64,000 nucleotides of DNA from Aurantiochytrium sp. KH105 (GCA_003116975.1 BGKB01000010.1:593220-657219); one strand, 5' to 3'; positions 49,144 through 59,400 are shown, counted from the stretch's first letter. Notes: generated by a model not told the origin, from the letters alone. Numbers and translations: made by a program.

Positions 49144-50619
49144 ATGCTCGAGGGTTCAGACTCTGGCGAAGCCAGCGCGGGCCACTTGCCAACGAGGGCG
49201 AATGCGTCTTCGTTCGCACACGCCTCCAATGCGCATGCAAGCAGCGAAAGTGATTTGTTTGACGGAAGTGGCGCAAATGAGAATGCAAGAGAAGATCTCT
49301 TGCCGGGCCAGGATATACAAGCTGCCAAGTTACTGACGCGCAATGTACTCCTTCTCGCTTTTGTATTTCTTTTCACGCTCGGCTTTAGCGTTGCAGAGCT
49401 CATCGCAGGCCTTGCCTCTCACTCGCTGCTCCTCATCGAGGAGTCTGTTCACATGTTTGCAGATTCGTGTAGTTTTGGGATCTCACTTTGGGCAGAGACG
49501 AAAGCTGGGCCTAACGCGGACTCGACCAGGGCCAACCTCATCGGGGCCACCATCAGCGTGCTTACCCTCACCGTGACCATGATTCTCATTACCGTCGAAA
49601 GCATTCGCCGACTTCTTGGCCTGCACCACCACGATGTCGTTGAGGTCAACTCCACAACGATGCTTACGTTCGGACTTGTACTTTCTTCTTTTCACCTGTT
49701 CTGTCTCGCGCTCTACTTTGGCGGCGTTTCTGTGCATGATCATGGCCATGATCACGGCTCCTCCCATCACGAAAGCGGGACCTTTGTCGCAATCTTTGAA
49801 GGCGGCGAGCCAGATTTCGATGCGGACGACTGTGCGAGCGTCGGAAACCCTTGCACACACGAAGGTCCGTGCGGGGATGACTGTTCAACGGCGCTGATCA
49901 CGTTGAGGCGTGGCTCGTTTTCGTCGAGGGGCCCGTCACGTGCCGAGCATGCGATCAGTTTTTCTGGAAGTGACGAAAACGAGGAAGGCCACATCGACTC
50001 ACGTGCAACCTGCCACAACCATGGACAAGGGCGCGCTGATGGCCATGATCATGAGCATGAACTTAGCCATCTTTGCGCACACGGGCACGAACATAGTCAT
50101 GACCATAGCCATAGTCATGGTCAAAGTCATGTGGATAATCATGGCCATGATCACGGTCATAGTCACGTGAATAATCATGGCCATGAACATGGTCATAGTC
50201 ACGTGAATAATCATGGCCATGAACATGGTCATAATCATGATCATGGTCACAGTCATGACCATGGTCACCACCACGCCCATGGTGGTTCTTCTGGCGAAGG
50301 GTGCGCGCACGGACACAGCCACTCTTTCTGCGGGATCGACCACACGTCATTGAATATGGCCTCAGCGGTTTTTCATATATTCATTGACTTCATGCACTCC
50401 TTCTTTGTCGTTCTTACTGCTCTCATTATTCGAGCACTAGGTCCAACGAGCAGCTTCGCTGGTCCTGTGGATGCCATATCATCACTTCTCGTGGCACTCC
50501 TGATTGGCGGCGGTGTTTTCATGCTCGCACAAGAGCTCATTGCTAGATGGTATGCCTACTTGGGTTTCAGCCAGGCATTATTGAAGCCCGAAGACGAGAT
50601 CCATGTCCACAGGCAGTGA
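49144..50619 (+). CDS. Zinc transporter of the CDF family, ZnT7/Msc2-like, with His-rich loop
   Basis: A 491-residue protein from ATG 49144. Six membrane helices are visible, the first at ~67-90 (VLLLAFVFLFTLGFSVAELI). The two metal-binding HxxxD motifs of cation diffusion facilitators are present: His103-x3-Asp107 in ESVHMFADS and, near residue 410, HIFIDFMHS. The ESVHMFADS form and the long His-rich loop between helices IV and V point to the ZnT5/ZnT7/Msc2 branch, which loads zinc into the ER and Golgi in exchange for protons. The loop (~195-390) is rich in HGH, HDH and HSH and contains three exact-register 12-residue units ((V)(D/N)NHGH(D/E)HGH(S/N)H) coded by a 36-base repeat. Residues 1-60 are disordered. 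The cytosolic C-terminal domain is almost absent, shorter than usual for the family. Confidence 0.92.
   Translation: MLEGSDSGEASAGHLPTRANASSFAHASNAHASSESDLFDGSGANENAREDLLPGQDIQAAKLLTRNVLLLAFVFLFTLGFSVAELIAGLASHSLLLIEESVHMFADSCSFGISLWAETKAGPNADSTRANLIGATISVLTLTVTMILITVESIRRLLGLHHHDVVEVNSTTMLTFGLVLSSFHLFCLALYFGGVSVHDHGHDHGSSHHESGTFVAIFEGGEPDFDADDCASVGNPCTHEGPCGDDCSTALITLRRGSFSSRGPSRAEHAISFSGSDENEEGHIDSRATCHNHGQGRADGHDHEHELSHLCAHGHEHSHDHSHSHGQSHVDNHGHDHGHSHVNNHGHEHGHSHVNNHGHEHGHNHDHGHSHDHGHHHAHGGSSGEGCAHGHSHSFCGIDHTSLNMASAVFHIFIDFMHSFFVVLTALIIRALGPTSSFAGPVDAISSLLVALLIGGGVFMLAQELIARWYAYLGFSQALLKPEDEIHVHRQ
50131..50238 (+). repeat. Three tandem 36-base units in the zinc transporter
   Basis: Units at 50131-50166, 50167-50202 and 50203-50238 differ at only a few bases each and code the 12-residue His repeats. 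The near-identity of units 2 and 3 implies recent expansion. Confidence 0.95.
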
Positions 50620-50855
50620 CGCCGTTACTCGAACCTCTTTTACCTATTTGATGCTGACTTTGCCTTCCTCCTTTTTCTTGTCGTTGCTGGATGCCAAAGT
50701 ATTGAAAAAGGCCGCGCATGCATGCATGCATGCATGCATGCTTGCTCGCTTGCTTTTCACTGGCGGGGCTACCTATTAGGCCTTTTCTACGTGAAAAGCT
50801 GGGCTGTAGATCCGTTCGCCTTTCGCTTGCAGGCTGCAGGGCCGCGCCGGGGACG

Positions 50856-50890
<35 letters not shown>

Positions 50891-51791
50891 GCACTCTTTC
50901 TCTCACACATAAAATAGCTCTCTGTGCTGTTGTCTCGAAGACTCCCTCTCCTGTTTAGATTGACTGGCCTGTTGCTGCTTCTAAGACGCGGGACATGACC
51001 AGCGATTGATCAATCGATCGATGGATCTAGGCAAGGCGACACTACCTGCCGCGACCTCCCCTGGCGAGCTGAATGCTCGCTTGCCTTTAGTTCCGGCGTC
51101 AGCTACGTGTGCGATGCGTGCGCGGAACGCGGCCCCAGCCAGCAGAGCAAAAAACTGCATGCATTTGGTAAGTGGCAGTGACTGCCAGTGGTGGCCCGAC
51201 TCGAACTTGGGCGGCGGCACGGGCAAAGAAAGAAGGCACGTAGTACACACCTGGGGTCCGCGCCGCTTCTCAGTGCTTTTAGCTTAGATTCGGATTGGCC
51301 TTCCTGGTTCGCTTTTTGGCCGCGCCGGAACGAGGCGTGCTCGCAGTCAGGAGAGGGCGAAAGCGAAGGAGACAAGAACGAAAAGCTCGCTGGCGGCTGG
51401 CGCCCAGGCAGACGCGCGAACACGCAGACACGGGAGCGGCGCCGGAGAGTGACTGACGAGGGGCGAGCTGTTGTTCGTGTCACGGTCACGGTCACGGTCA
51501 CGAGTCACCGTCACGGTCTGGGTTCGACGCACCGGAACAGCGAGCGGGCGAGGCACGCGCGGAGGCCACGCCAGACAATTTTTGGAGAAACCACTCAGCC
51601 TGCCTGCCCGCGCTAGCTGCAAGCATCGCGTTGAAGTAGAAGAAGAAGAAGACGAGGGAAAGTGCATCGAGCAAGGGAGCGAGCGCACGCACCCACGCAC
51701 AAACGCACCCACGCACACAGTCTCGTTTGTGGGCGCGAAACGCTGCGCGCTCTAAAACGAGCGCGCCGTGCGCGGCCATCTGCGAGATATC
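50620..51791. other. 1.2 kb region upstream of the MOK kinase
   Basis: Contains (CATG)n at 50717-50740, a (CT)n tract at 50860-50888, a CACGGT hexanucleotide repeat at 51480-51518 with a partial inverted copy, GAA repeats at 51636-51652 and CGCACCCACGCA repeats at 51688-51718. No gene is supported. Confidence 0.6.
50717..50740. repeat. (CATG)n tetranucleotide tract
   Basis: Six self-complementary CATG units about 100 bases downstream of the zinc transporter stop codon. Confidence 0.95.
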
Positions 51792-53492
51792 ATGCATCGA
51801 TACAAGCTTCTCGCCAAAAAGGGCGAGGGCACCTTCTCGGAAGTGATTCGCGCGAAATGTCTCACAAATAATCGCGAAGTGGCCATTAAGGTGATGCGAA
51901 ACAAGTTCGAGTCTCTCGAGCAGGTCAACTCCCTGCGCGAAATTCAAGCGCTCCGGCGACTTTCGCCGGATGCAGGCATCATCAAGCTTTACGAGGTCCT
52001 TTTCGACGACGCGAGCGGCAGACTCGCTCTCGTTTTTGAACTCATGCAAATGAATCTGTACGAGCTCATCCGGGGACGCAAAAACTTTTTACCCGAGGCG
52101 CAAATTAAAAGTATTCTATACCAGGTGCTACGTGCTGTCGATCGCATGCACCGGAATTCCATTTTTCACCGAGACCTCAAACCGGAGAACATCTTGGTGA
52201 CACCACAGACGCTCGGCGGCGGCAGCGGCGTCAAGAATGGAAGTAATCCCTCCGGGTCCAAGTCAATCGCCGCCGTGGATCCGGTGGCCGCAGGCAGCAA
52301 TTTATTGGTAAAGGTGGCTGACTTTGGATCGTGCAGGGGCATCTATTCAAAGCAACCATACACCGAGTACATTGCAACGCGATGGTATCGTGCACCGGAA
52401 TGCTTGCTTACCTCGGGCTACTATTCATTTCGCATGGACCTCTGGGCGATTGGCTGCATCGCCTTTGAGATCATCGCACTTTTCCCGCTCTTTCCCGGCA
52501 CGAACGAGCTTGATCAAATTGAGCGCATTCACAACGTACTGGGAACACCGGGAGACGAGATCCTTGGCAAATTTAAGCGCTTCGCAACTCACATCGACTT
52601 CAACTTTTCAAGGAAGAAAGGAACGGGCATTGGGCAAATGATCCCCCATGTGGACACGCATTGTGTTGATCTCATCGAGAAGCTTCTTGCGTATGATCCA
52701 GAGGAACGAATGTCCGCACGCCAGGCACTGCGGCATCCCTACTTTCGAGAGTTGCGCCACGCAGATAAGAAGCGCGAGCGCGCAGCAAAGGCCTCGAAGG
52801 GAGATCCGCAGGAACGTGCCGGACACCACAACGCTGGCGCAGATGCAGGCGCAGCGGCGCGGCGCAAAAATCGACCGCCGCGGGGTACAAAGGCCAACAG
52901 ACACGATCACGCCGGAGGAAGCGTCCTGGATCCGGCTGCAAGAGCTGCGGGTGGCGTCGGCAAGAGAAAAGATCTTCCGCGCATTCAACACCCACACCTT
53001 GGCGCCGAGAGTATGCAGCCTGTCGCAGATCCACGCCACCCTGTCGCCTTGCCCTCGCTTGCGCACGGCAAGCATAGAGGCCAACCCCAGCATCCTGGGT
53101 TTCAACACCAGCAACAGTCGAAGCACCATCACGAATCTTCACTCCATGGTAATGCTGGCTCTACCACGGATCCAATCGGTTCAAATAACAATGGACGTTT
53201 GCCCCCGCACCAACAAAATCTTGGGCACCCGGGGCATGCCGTCAAATCCACCAAGGCCCGTCGTCAGAATCCTTATGGCCCGATCATGCACGGCGCCAAT
53301 GGGGGCGCGGTGCCGATCGGTGGCAAGACGAAGCGCCTCGGAGCGGGTCAGGGTGGTCACAACAAAAAATACGGGCACTCAAAATCCTCCAACCCAGCAC
53401 ACAAAGTGCAGTACTCTGCCTATAAGAGCAGCTATCAAAGTCCATACTCACAAAAGTACCTCGCACGTTCAAGGATACCTGGGGCATTGTAA
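51792..53492 (+). CDS. MOK: MOK-type protein kinase (RCK/MAK family)
   Basis: A 566-residue Ser/Thr kinase from ATG 51792. The catalytic domain covers residues ~4-320: glycine loop GEGTFSEV, Lys in EVAIKVM, the MOK-like EQVNSLREIQALRRL, catalytic HRDLKPEN at ~126-133, metal-binding ADFGSC near 176, the activation-loop TEY at 191-193 and RWYRAPECLL. The GSCRGIYSKQPYTEYIATRW block is diagnostic for MOK. This subfamily regulates cilium length and intraflagellar transport, is activated by phosphorylation of the TEY motif, and localises to cilia. Odd feature: a ~35-residue Gly/Ser/Asn-rich insert lies between HRDLKPENIL and the ADFG strand (~137-172), where animal MOK has none. The C-terminal 240 residues are disordered, rich in His, Gln, Lys and Gly. 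Confidence 0.92.
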   Translation: MHRYKLLAKKGEGTFSEVIRAKCLTNNREVAIKVMRNKFESLEQVNSLREIQALRRLSPDAGIIKLYEVLFDDASGRLALVFELMQMNLYELIRGRKNFLPEAQIKSILYQVLRAVDRMHRNSIFHRDLKPENILVTPQTLGGGSGVKNGSNPSGSKSIAAVDPVAAGSNLLVKVADFGSCRGIYSKQPYTEYIATRWYRAPECLLTSGYYSFRMDLWAIGCIAFEIIALFPLFPGTNELDQIERIHNVLGTPGDEILGKFKRFATHIDFNFSRKKGTGIGQMIPHVDTHCVDLIEKLLAYDPEERMSARQALRHPYFRELRHADKKRERAAKASKGDPQERAGHHNAGADAGAAARRKNRPPRGTKANRHDHAGGSVLDPAARAAGGVGKRKDLPRIQHPHLGAESMQPVADPRHPVALPSLAHGKHRGQPQHPGFQHQQQSKHHHESSLHGNAGSTTDPIGSNNNGRLPPHQQNLGHPGHAVKSTKARRQNPYGPIMHGANGGAVPIGGKTKRLGAGQGGHNKKYGHSKSSNPAHKVQYSAYKSSYQSPYSQKYLARSRIPGAL

Positions 53493-53736
53493 TACGAAAA
53501 CGAAACAAACAAAAAAGAGACTTTGAACTTTATCCTCTGTCTATAATAACCTGAGAAAGCTGCCTCTTTGCATCGCTCACCACGCGCTTACCGATAAGCA
53601 CCACCGCGCGTACGCCGGTGGCGATCTCCTCGTTAGGTTAGGTGTTCAGAAGCTGGCTGCTCGTTGATCAAGAGAGATATGGGCTCCCTTGGCTATGCAG
53701 CGAAAAGAAATGCGCATGAGAAGGAGGCATGAACGA

Positions 53737-54018
53737 TTAGCTAGAAGCCCCGGAACGCTTCTCCCACTGTGCCGGAGTGTACGTCTTGAGCTCTACGGCA
53801 TGAATGCGCTTCATGGCCTCGTCGATGGCTTCTTGAAGCATACGGTGCCGCTCCAGGAGCTTGACGCCCTCAAATGCGTCCGAGACGACCGTGAGGTGAA
53901 ATTTGTCTCCACATCCATCCGAAAGGTCAATGATCTCCACGTGCTTCACGTCCGCAAGCCCCTCGCGAACCATCTTTTCCAAGGATTCGGGCGTGTCGCG
54001 CGTCTGTTCCTCTGCCAT
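53737..54018 (-). CDS. BOLA2: BolA-like protein, BOLA2 type
   Basis: A 93-residue protein from ATG 54018, the full length of the family. Residues 25-80 show the BolA fold: HVEIIDLSDGCGDKFHLTVV with the conserved Cys before the Gly-Asp-x-Phe, the FEG loop, LERHRMLQEAI, and the closing IHAVELKTYTPAQWE with the conserved His. Cytosolic BOLA2 pairs with a monothiol glutaredoxin to hold a 2Fe-2S cluster for iron sensing and cluster delivery. The absence of a presequence points to the cytosolic form rather than BOLA1/3. The gene converges on MOK and is head-to-head with the second SET gene. Confidence 0.93.
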   Translation of the reverse strand: MAEEQTRDTPESLEKMVREGLADVKHVEIIDLSDGCGDKFHLTVVSDAFEGVKLLERHRMLQEAIDEAMKRIHAVELKTYTPAQWEKRSGASS

Positions 54019-54131
54019 CTTTGCCTTCGAAGTAACCCCTGAGGCCTACTTTTTCTCGTTGGCTCTTTGTGAGTGCGTAGGTTATCTCAAGTGTGCGTCC
54101 GTGCGGGTCTGCAACTTCGGGTCTGCGCGAC

Positions 54132-54145
54132 TCCTGCTGCTGTTG

Positions 54146-54188
<43 letters not shown>

Positions 54189-54208
54189 TGTTGCTGCTGC
54201 TGCTGCTC
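54132..54208. repeat. (CTG/TTG)n trinucleotide tract in a BolA leader
   Basis: About 25 CTG or TTG units upstream of the BolA start codon; on the minus strand they read CAG/CAA. A frame through them codes only Gln and is not joined to BolA. Confidence 0.9.
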
Positions 54209-54516
54209 AAGTTTCTCCTGCCTTTCAAGTTGCCTTCGCTCTCCTTTCTCTTTCTCTCTCAAACTCTCTCAATCTCTCTCTCTCTCTCTTTTTTTTTTTT
54301 TTTTTTGGCTAGGCTAGGCCTAGTCCCGCTCTTCAAGTTGTCAACAGCCACAGCAGCGGAGTCGCGTGCGCGAGAAGACTTCGTTGGCTGGGCCATCCAA
54401 CTTCAAGTTAGCTCGTTTTCTCTTCTGGTCGCTTGCCATGGTTGCTCGCTTGATTCAAGTTGCTCAAGGCGAGGCGAGGCCAGCTGCTTGGCTCATGGCC
54501 ACAAGACCATCTCAAA

Positions 54517-54539
54517 GTCAGTCAGTCAGTCAGTCAGTC
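54517..54539. repeat. (GTCA)n tetranucleotide tract
   Basis: Nearly six tandem units about 130 bases upstream of the SET gene start codon. Confidence 0.95.
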
Positions 54540-54667
54540 TAGGTTATGGGCAGTTTTGAGTCACCAACACTTCAACTTCAAGAAGTTGAACTTGCTGGCG
54601 CACTGGAGACGCCTCCGGACTCGGCGATTGGAGGCCTTTGCGTGCGCGCACGTGCGCGGTCGCAAGC

Positions 54668-55858
54668 ATGAGCCTCGCGGCGGCCAAGCGGCTGCTAGAG
54701 CAGGCGCGGACCCAGGGTGCACGCGTGGGCTCCGTCACCGTGGAGAGCGCCAATGGCATGGGCCTCGGGCTCGTGGCCACCCGGAAGCTGCGAGCAGGCC
54801 AGCCCGTGCTCCGTCTGCCCGAGAGCCTGTGGAGACCCCTCTCTGCAGACGAGGCGTACGTGCAGCTCAAAGATAGGCATCCCGCGCTGCTCGACGATCT
54901 AATGGACTTCGCGCAAGCGCAGGACATCCCCATGCAGTCACGTCTCCTCCTCGTGGGCTCCGTCTGCTTCGTATTGCATCTTCTCCGCGAGATTGCAGCG
55001 CCCTCTTCGGAGGCGACGGCATTGCACCTGAACGCCATGCCCAAGTCCGTGTCGACGCCTCTGTTCTGGGACGCGACGCAAATGGCCCGCCTTCAAGCCT
55101 CGCCACTTGTAAGCAAAATATCCGAGCGACGCCAGCTTATTGACAGCATATTCACGCATGTGGTCGAGCCACACGTTGGTGCCATGCCCGAGGCTAACGT
55201 GACACCCTCCAACTTTAGTTTCGCTTGGTCGCTCTTGCTGTCCCGTGCCATCTCAGATTTGCGTTCGCGCATGCCCTTCACGTTGCCCCCGGTGCTTGAC
55301 ATGATGAACCATGTGTCCGCTGCGAACGCGTCTCAGATTTCCTCATTCCTCCCTCACAGTGCGCTCGGTAGCGAACCTACGGCAACCGTGTCCCCTATGA
55401 GCGCAGACGTGCCGCAAGGCAAGTGCCAGCATTGGTTCGACCATCTCAGCTCTTCATTCGTCGTCGCGCCTTTGCAGGATGTGCCGGAAGGCGCTCAGCT
55501 GTTCATCTCGTATGGCGATTTGTCGAACGCGGACCTGCTCCGCCTCTATGGATTCACCATGGAAGCCAACGCCTTTGATGGCGTCGACTTTCTCGTGTCC
55601 ACGCCCACGGGGCCAGCGCGCCATCGCTGTCGAATTGACGGTAGCTTAGAGTACCCTCAAGATGGCCCCAGAGTGGACCCACTCACGCTAGAACGATCCC
55701 TGTCCCGCTGCCTTGAAGCATACGAATCTTCAGCGCGAGACGACCTTAGTTTTTTGAAGACCCAAGTTCGCGCATCGCAGGATGTCATCGACGCAACACG
55801 TGTTCGACTTGGCGAGAAACAAAGCCTCGAGCGGGCTTTGGCCGCGCTACAGTCCTAG
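54668..55858 (+). CDS. SET-domain methyltransferase, SETD3/LSMT-like (second copy)
   Basis: A 396-residue protein starting at the first ATG, 54668. The split SET domain of the LSMT/SETD3 class is complete: N-SET ANGMGLGLVATRKLRAGQPV near 30-50, a helical insert, the cofactor motif LDMMNHVS near 213 and the catalytic-tyrosine segment LFISYGDLSNADLLRLYGF near 276-295. The following ~100 residues (DGVDFLVSTP to the end) correspond to a short version of the LSMT substrate-binding domain. It should transfer a methyl group from SAM to a lysine or histidine of a protein substrate not evident from sequence. About 18 kb away lies a second, shorter member of the same class that lacks this C-terminal part; overall similarity between the two is low. 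Confidence 0.88.
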   Translation: MSLAAAKRLLEQARTQGARVGSVTVESANGMGLGLVATRKLRAGQPVLRLPESLWRPLSADEAYVQLKDRHPALLDDLMDFAQAQDIPMQSRLLLVGSVCFVLHLLREIAAPSSEATALHLNAMPKSVSTPLFWDATQMARLQASPLVSKISERRQLIDSIFTHVVEPHVGAMPEANVTPSNFSFAWSLLLSRAISDLRSRMPFTLPPVLDMMNHVSAANASQISSFLPHSALGSEPTATVSPMSADVPQGKCQHWFDHLSSSFVVAPLQDVPEGAQLFISYGDLSNADLLRLYGFTMEANAFDGVDFLVSTPTGPARHRCRIDGSLEYPQDGPRVDPLTLERSLSRCLEAYESSARDDLSFLKTQVRASQDVIDATRVRLGEKQSLERALAALQS

Positions 55859-56414
55859 ACAAATTGTACTCGGGCTAGAGCTTCCGCCTCTGATTCTCTG
55901 CTTGTCTTTGGTCAATTGATTTTTTAATTTAAAAATCACTTGTGCTGCGCCACAGTACAAAGGGCCCCAAATCCCATGTGAATCTAGGCCTAACGTTGAG
56001 AAAAATCATTGATACAATGAGAGAGGTCAGGGTGACAACTTGCTTGTCTCTATTTCTCGGGACTCTGTCAAATAATTGCCAAGGCCACACGAGAACAAGC
56101 CCAGCAAAATAAATAATGTAGTGTTGGTGGTTTGATACGGGGATGGCAATGAAACTTCTTCATAGAATATGACTCGGACTCAGAAAAAAAAAAAAAACTT
56201 TAACGGATATGTGTGAGTTGCGACTCGAACGAACTACTACGGTTATGACAGGGCCTCAAACCTCTCGGCGAGACGCATGAATGTAAAAAAGTATAGCTGG
56301 ATGCTAATACACGTTCAATATTGTAGAATAACAAGCAAGCAAGCAAGCTAACAAGCTAGCAAGCAAGTAAGGAAGCAAGCACGCACTCAAGCAAACAAGA
56401 AGAAGAAGAAGAAG
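55859..56414. other. Spacer with TAGGCCTA, AAGC-type and AGA repeats
   Basis: An AT-richer spacer. It holds TAGGCCTA at 55985-55992, an A run at 56185-56198, AAGC/GCTA-type repeats at 56331-56395 and an AGA tract at 56398-56414 that touches the start codon of the next gene. Confidence 0.6.
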
Positions 56415-59400
56415 ATGCTTGTCGATGACGACGGCGATGAGGGCCCGGATGCGTCGAAGAACAGCACGCAGGTCCGGCCGGCACCGCGTATGAGTCAAGG
56501 GGCGCAGGCTCTTCGCTACCTGCAACGCGGATCTATCGGAGGTGATCTATTGCAAAAGGCCGCGACATTCGTACAAAATGCAAAATTGGTAGAGGCCCAG
56601 CAGGGCAAACAACGCAAACGAGATCGCCGCATTACGCGTATGCAACGCAAGACTCTTCGAGATAAAAAGCAAGCCCTTGCAAAGGTCCCACGTGTGGCTT
56701 CACTAAAATCGCTTCGAGCCCAGGAGATGAAAGCGTTTATCCAAGAGCGCAGAGTAATTTGGGAAGACGCAAATCCAAATCGGGTGCGAGGATCTAGTGA
56801 GCGAATTGAGCATCCCGCCGTCAATGGTTACGCTCTCCAGCCTGTGCCCTCTCAGTGGGATCCTCGCAAACAAAGTCCAATGTAGGTTATCTACGCCGAA
56901 GCTGAAGTCGACGCTGAAGCTGAAGCTGAATGCAGTGCAATAGAATGGATTGGAATGGAATGGAATGGAATGAAATCGAGTGAGAGGAGCGAGGACGGAA
57001 ACATTGGCGTCTCGATACTGACCCTCAAAAATGCATTCGTATCCGTTTATTTCATTTCGTTTTACAGCTATTTTGGGTCTCTCGAACAGCAAAAAGCCAA
57101 TTGCACCTAGTAAGTTCTACACTCATGTCGTTTGTTCGAAACGTCCATCGCTGACGACGACCTGTTCCAACCCTGAACCTGAATCTGAACTCTAGCGTGG
57201 AGGTCGATCTGAAGATCTTTGGCATTAGTCTCGAAGATTGGGGACCAAAGTTCCAGGCTGCACTGGAGCGCACCATTTGGACCCTGATCCCAGTACACTT
57301 TCACGTTCCACCATGTGCTGTCAAGGTCGTATTCACGGAGGAAGTAGCAGGCGAAAATCTACGAAGAGTAGCAGAAAAGGTAGAGCGACGCGCGCAAAAC
57401 CATAAAGCATTTCGCGAGCATCTTGCCAATCTAGTGCGCGAGGACGGAGGCGTGATCAATGTCAAGCTTCACGTGGGCATTCACGCCACCGCTGAAGCGA
57501 TCGAACAGTGCGGACGATATCGGGTGCCGGTCCCTGGACAAGACGACGCGACGTTGGCACGACGACTCATGACGCTTGATATTCCAAGTCAAGAGCTTCT
57601 CAAGGCTCGCAAGGTTGCCAATGATCTTGCAAAAGAGCTCACAAAAGGCACAATGCAATCAACGCTGCAATCTTCGTACTCAAGCGACAAAGCCTTCTCC
57701 TTGGCGCACAATCATGTTCCAAAACCAAACAAGAGCCTCAAGAGTCAAGACTACTCCCTCCCTGCTGACACGCCTCGAAAGCGCCAGACAAACGCACGCA
57801 AGCTGTTCTTCAACGTAGGCAAGCTGCTTGCAACTGGAAAGCCATGTGATGCCGACGACGACGTCAGTGAAGTAAATCATCGGGCAGATTTCGAATTCGC
57901 AGATACGAGCCAAAGCCGCTTTATTCACCCGAGCTTTTGCCAGCGCAAGATTGCGCACGTGCGACCTGACCCTCGCACAGTGAATCCAATCTTCTGGGGA
58001 CAATGGTCACAACCACAGATTCGCGACTATGCTTTGCGCAATGAAAAAAAAGCTCCGGCATGGAACAGCGTGCAAAAGCGCGTCCATCCTAGCTTTGTAT
58101 GCGACGAGAGAGATTACACACTGGAAGACACTGTTCTCCATTTCAGCTCCTCGTCCCGCGACGTGGAGGGTACAGATGCAAAAAGGCGGCATCCGATGTT
58201 TTCTGGATATGTTCGCTGCGGACCGGATCACAACCAGCTCGATCACGAAGCAGAGGAGCGAAGGCGAGCCTCCGAGGCAGCAGAAGCAGAGGATGACGAG
58301 GCCTTTGTGGCTTCGCTTGCTCGAAGAAACAACCGCTCCCGCCGACGCCGTCACGATGAGGAAGAAGAAATGCGCATTAAGAAATGGATTGAGCAAACAA
58401 AGAAGCGCAATATACACCCAGCGACACGCGGGTACAGAACTCGCCTCGTTCCCCTTTACGCGAAGAACCTTGCGCAGAGACTGCATCCAAGTTGCTTCGG
58501 GTATGAGACTGGGGAATGCCAAGTGCTCCCAACGTACCGGGTCACTCGCGTGATCCATCCTGCTTGCGTGGGATACGAGCTAGTTGCCCAGGAGCCGCAC
58601 ATTTTCACAGGTGCGACGGCCAAGTTGCTAAATCCAATGTTTCATGGCCTATCTCTACGCAAGGGCCCCCGATACGAGCCACCCATAGCGGACAATGACA
58701 CGATGACAAAGCGCCGATACTTTCTCGAAGGTCTCACGTCCAATCCTGTGAAAGAGTCTGTGCCTTTGTGCGTTGTGTGCTTTGGAGAAAATTCTGTAGG
58801 ATGTCCTCGTTGCTGGACACCTGGTGCATGGGAAATCTCAGGCACAAAGCTTGATGATCTTGCGAGCGACATTACCAAAACCATTGCACAGAATCCTATT
58901 CTCAACCGAAACGGAGGACGAGCACGCCGAAAGATTGCGATGCAGAATACAAGTCCAGGAGCTCAAAATTCGAGTGATGCGGACACCAAGTGCGAGTCCA
59001 AGAAAGCAAAACGGTTCAAATTGAAGATGGCAGCGATGACAGCGCTCGTGGATACGACGCGCCTTCTTTCTGTTGCGGACATTCGCACATATCGCAGCAC
59101 CAAATCAAATTTTGTCACCGTCTTCATCAAAAGTCTACCGACGGGTGAGGTGACGCGACTAACTGTTGATGCCACGAGCACCGTCCGAGACCTATACTTT
59201 TTGTATCGTTCGAATGCACGGCGGGATGTAGCGCTGTTGCCTCGGTTCTGGCTCGTGGTACCAATGCTGAGTGGTCTCATGTGCCTTGATGAGACCCGGC
59301 AAATTCACGATGAAATGAATTGCGCATTTGAGCCTGGGAAGCTCACACTCGAGGAGTATGGTCTCTTTAAAAAGAATGGGGAGGTCTGCTTGTTTCAAAT

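Larger units (their letters stand above)
54019..54667. other. Divergent 5' region, BolA / SET genes
   Basis: Holds a (CTG)n-rich tract at 54132-54208, a (CT)n/poly-T tract at 54266-54306, the palindrome TAGGCCTA at 54315-54322 and a (GTCA)n tract at 54517-54539. Confidence 0.6.

Noticed and set aside
53927-54262. Gln-rich minus-strand frame upstream of BolA
   Set aside because: It is the translated CAG repeat of the BolA 5' region, in a different frame from BolA.
56882-57195. Single 314-base intron joining 56881 to 57196 in the HP-repeat gene
   Set aside because: It is phase-compatible, but the internal GTAAGT donor and strong TTTTACAG acceptor favour two introns with a 42-base exon; kept as an alternative only.
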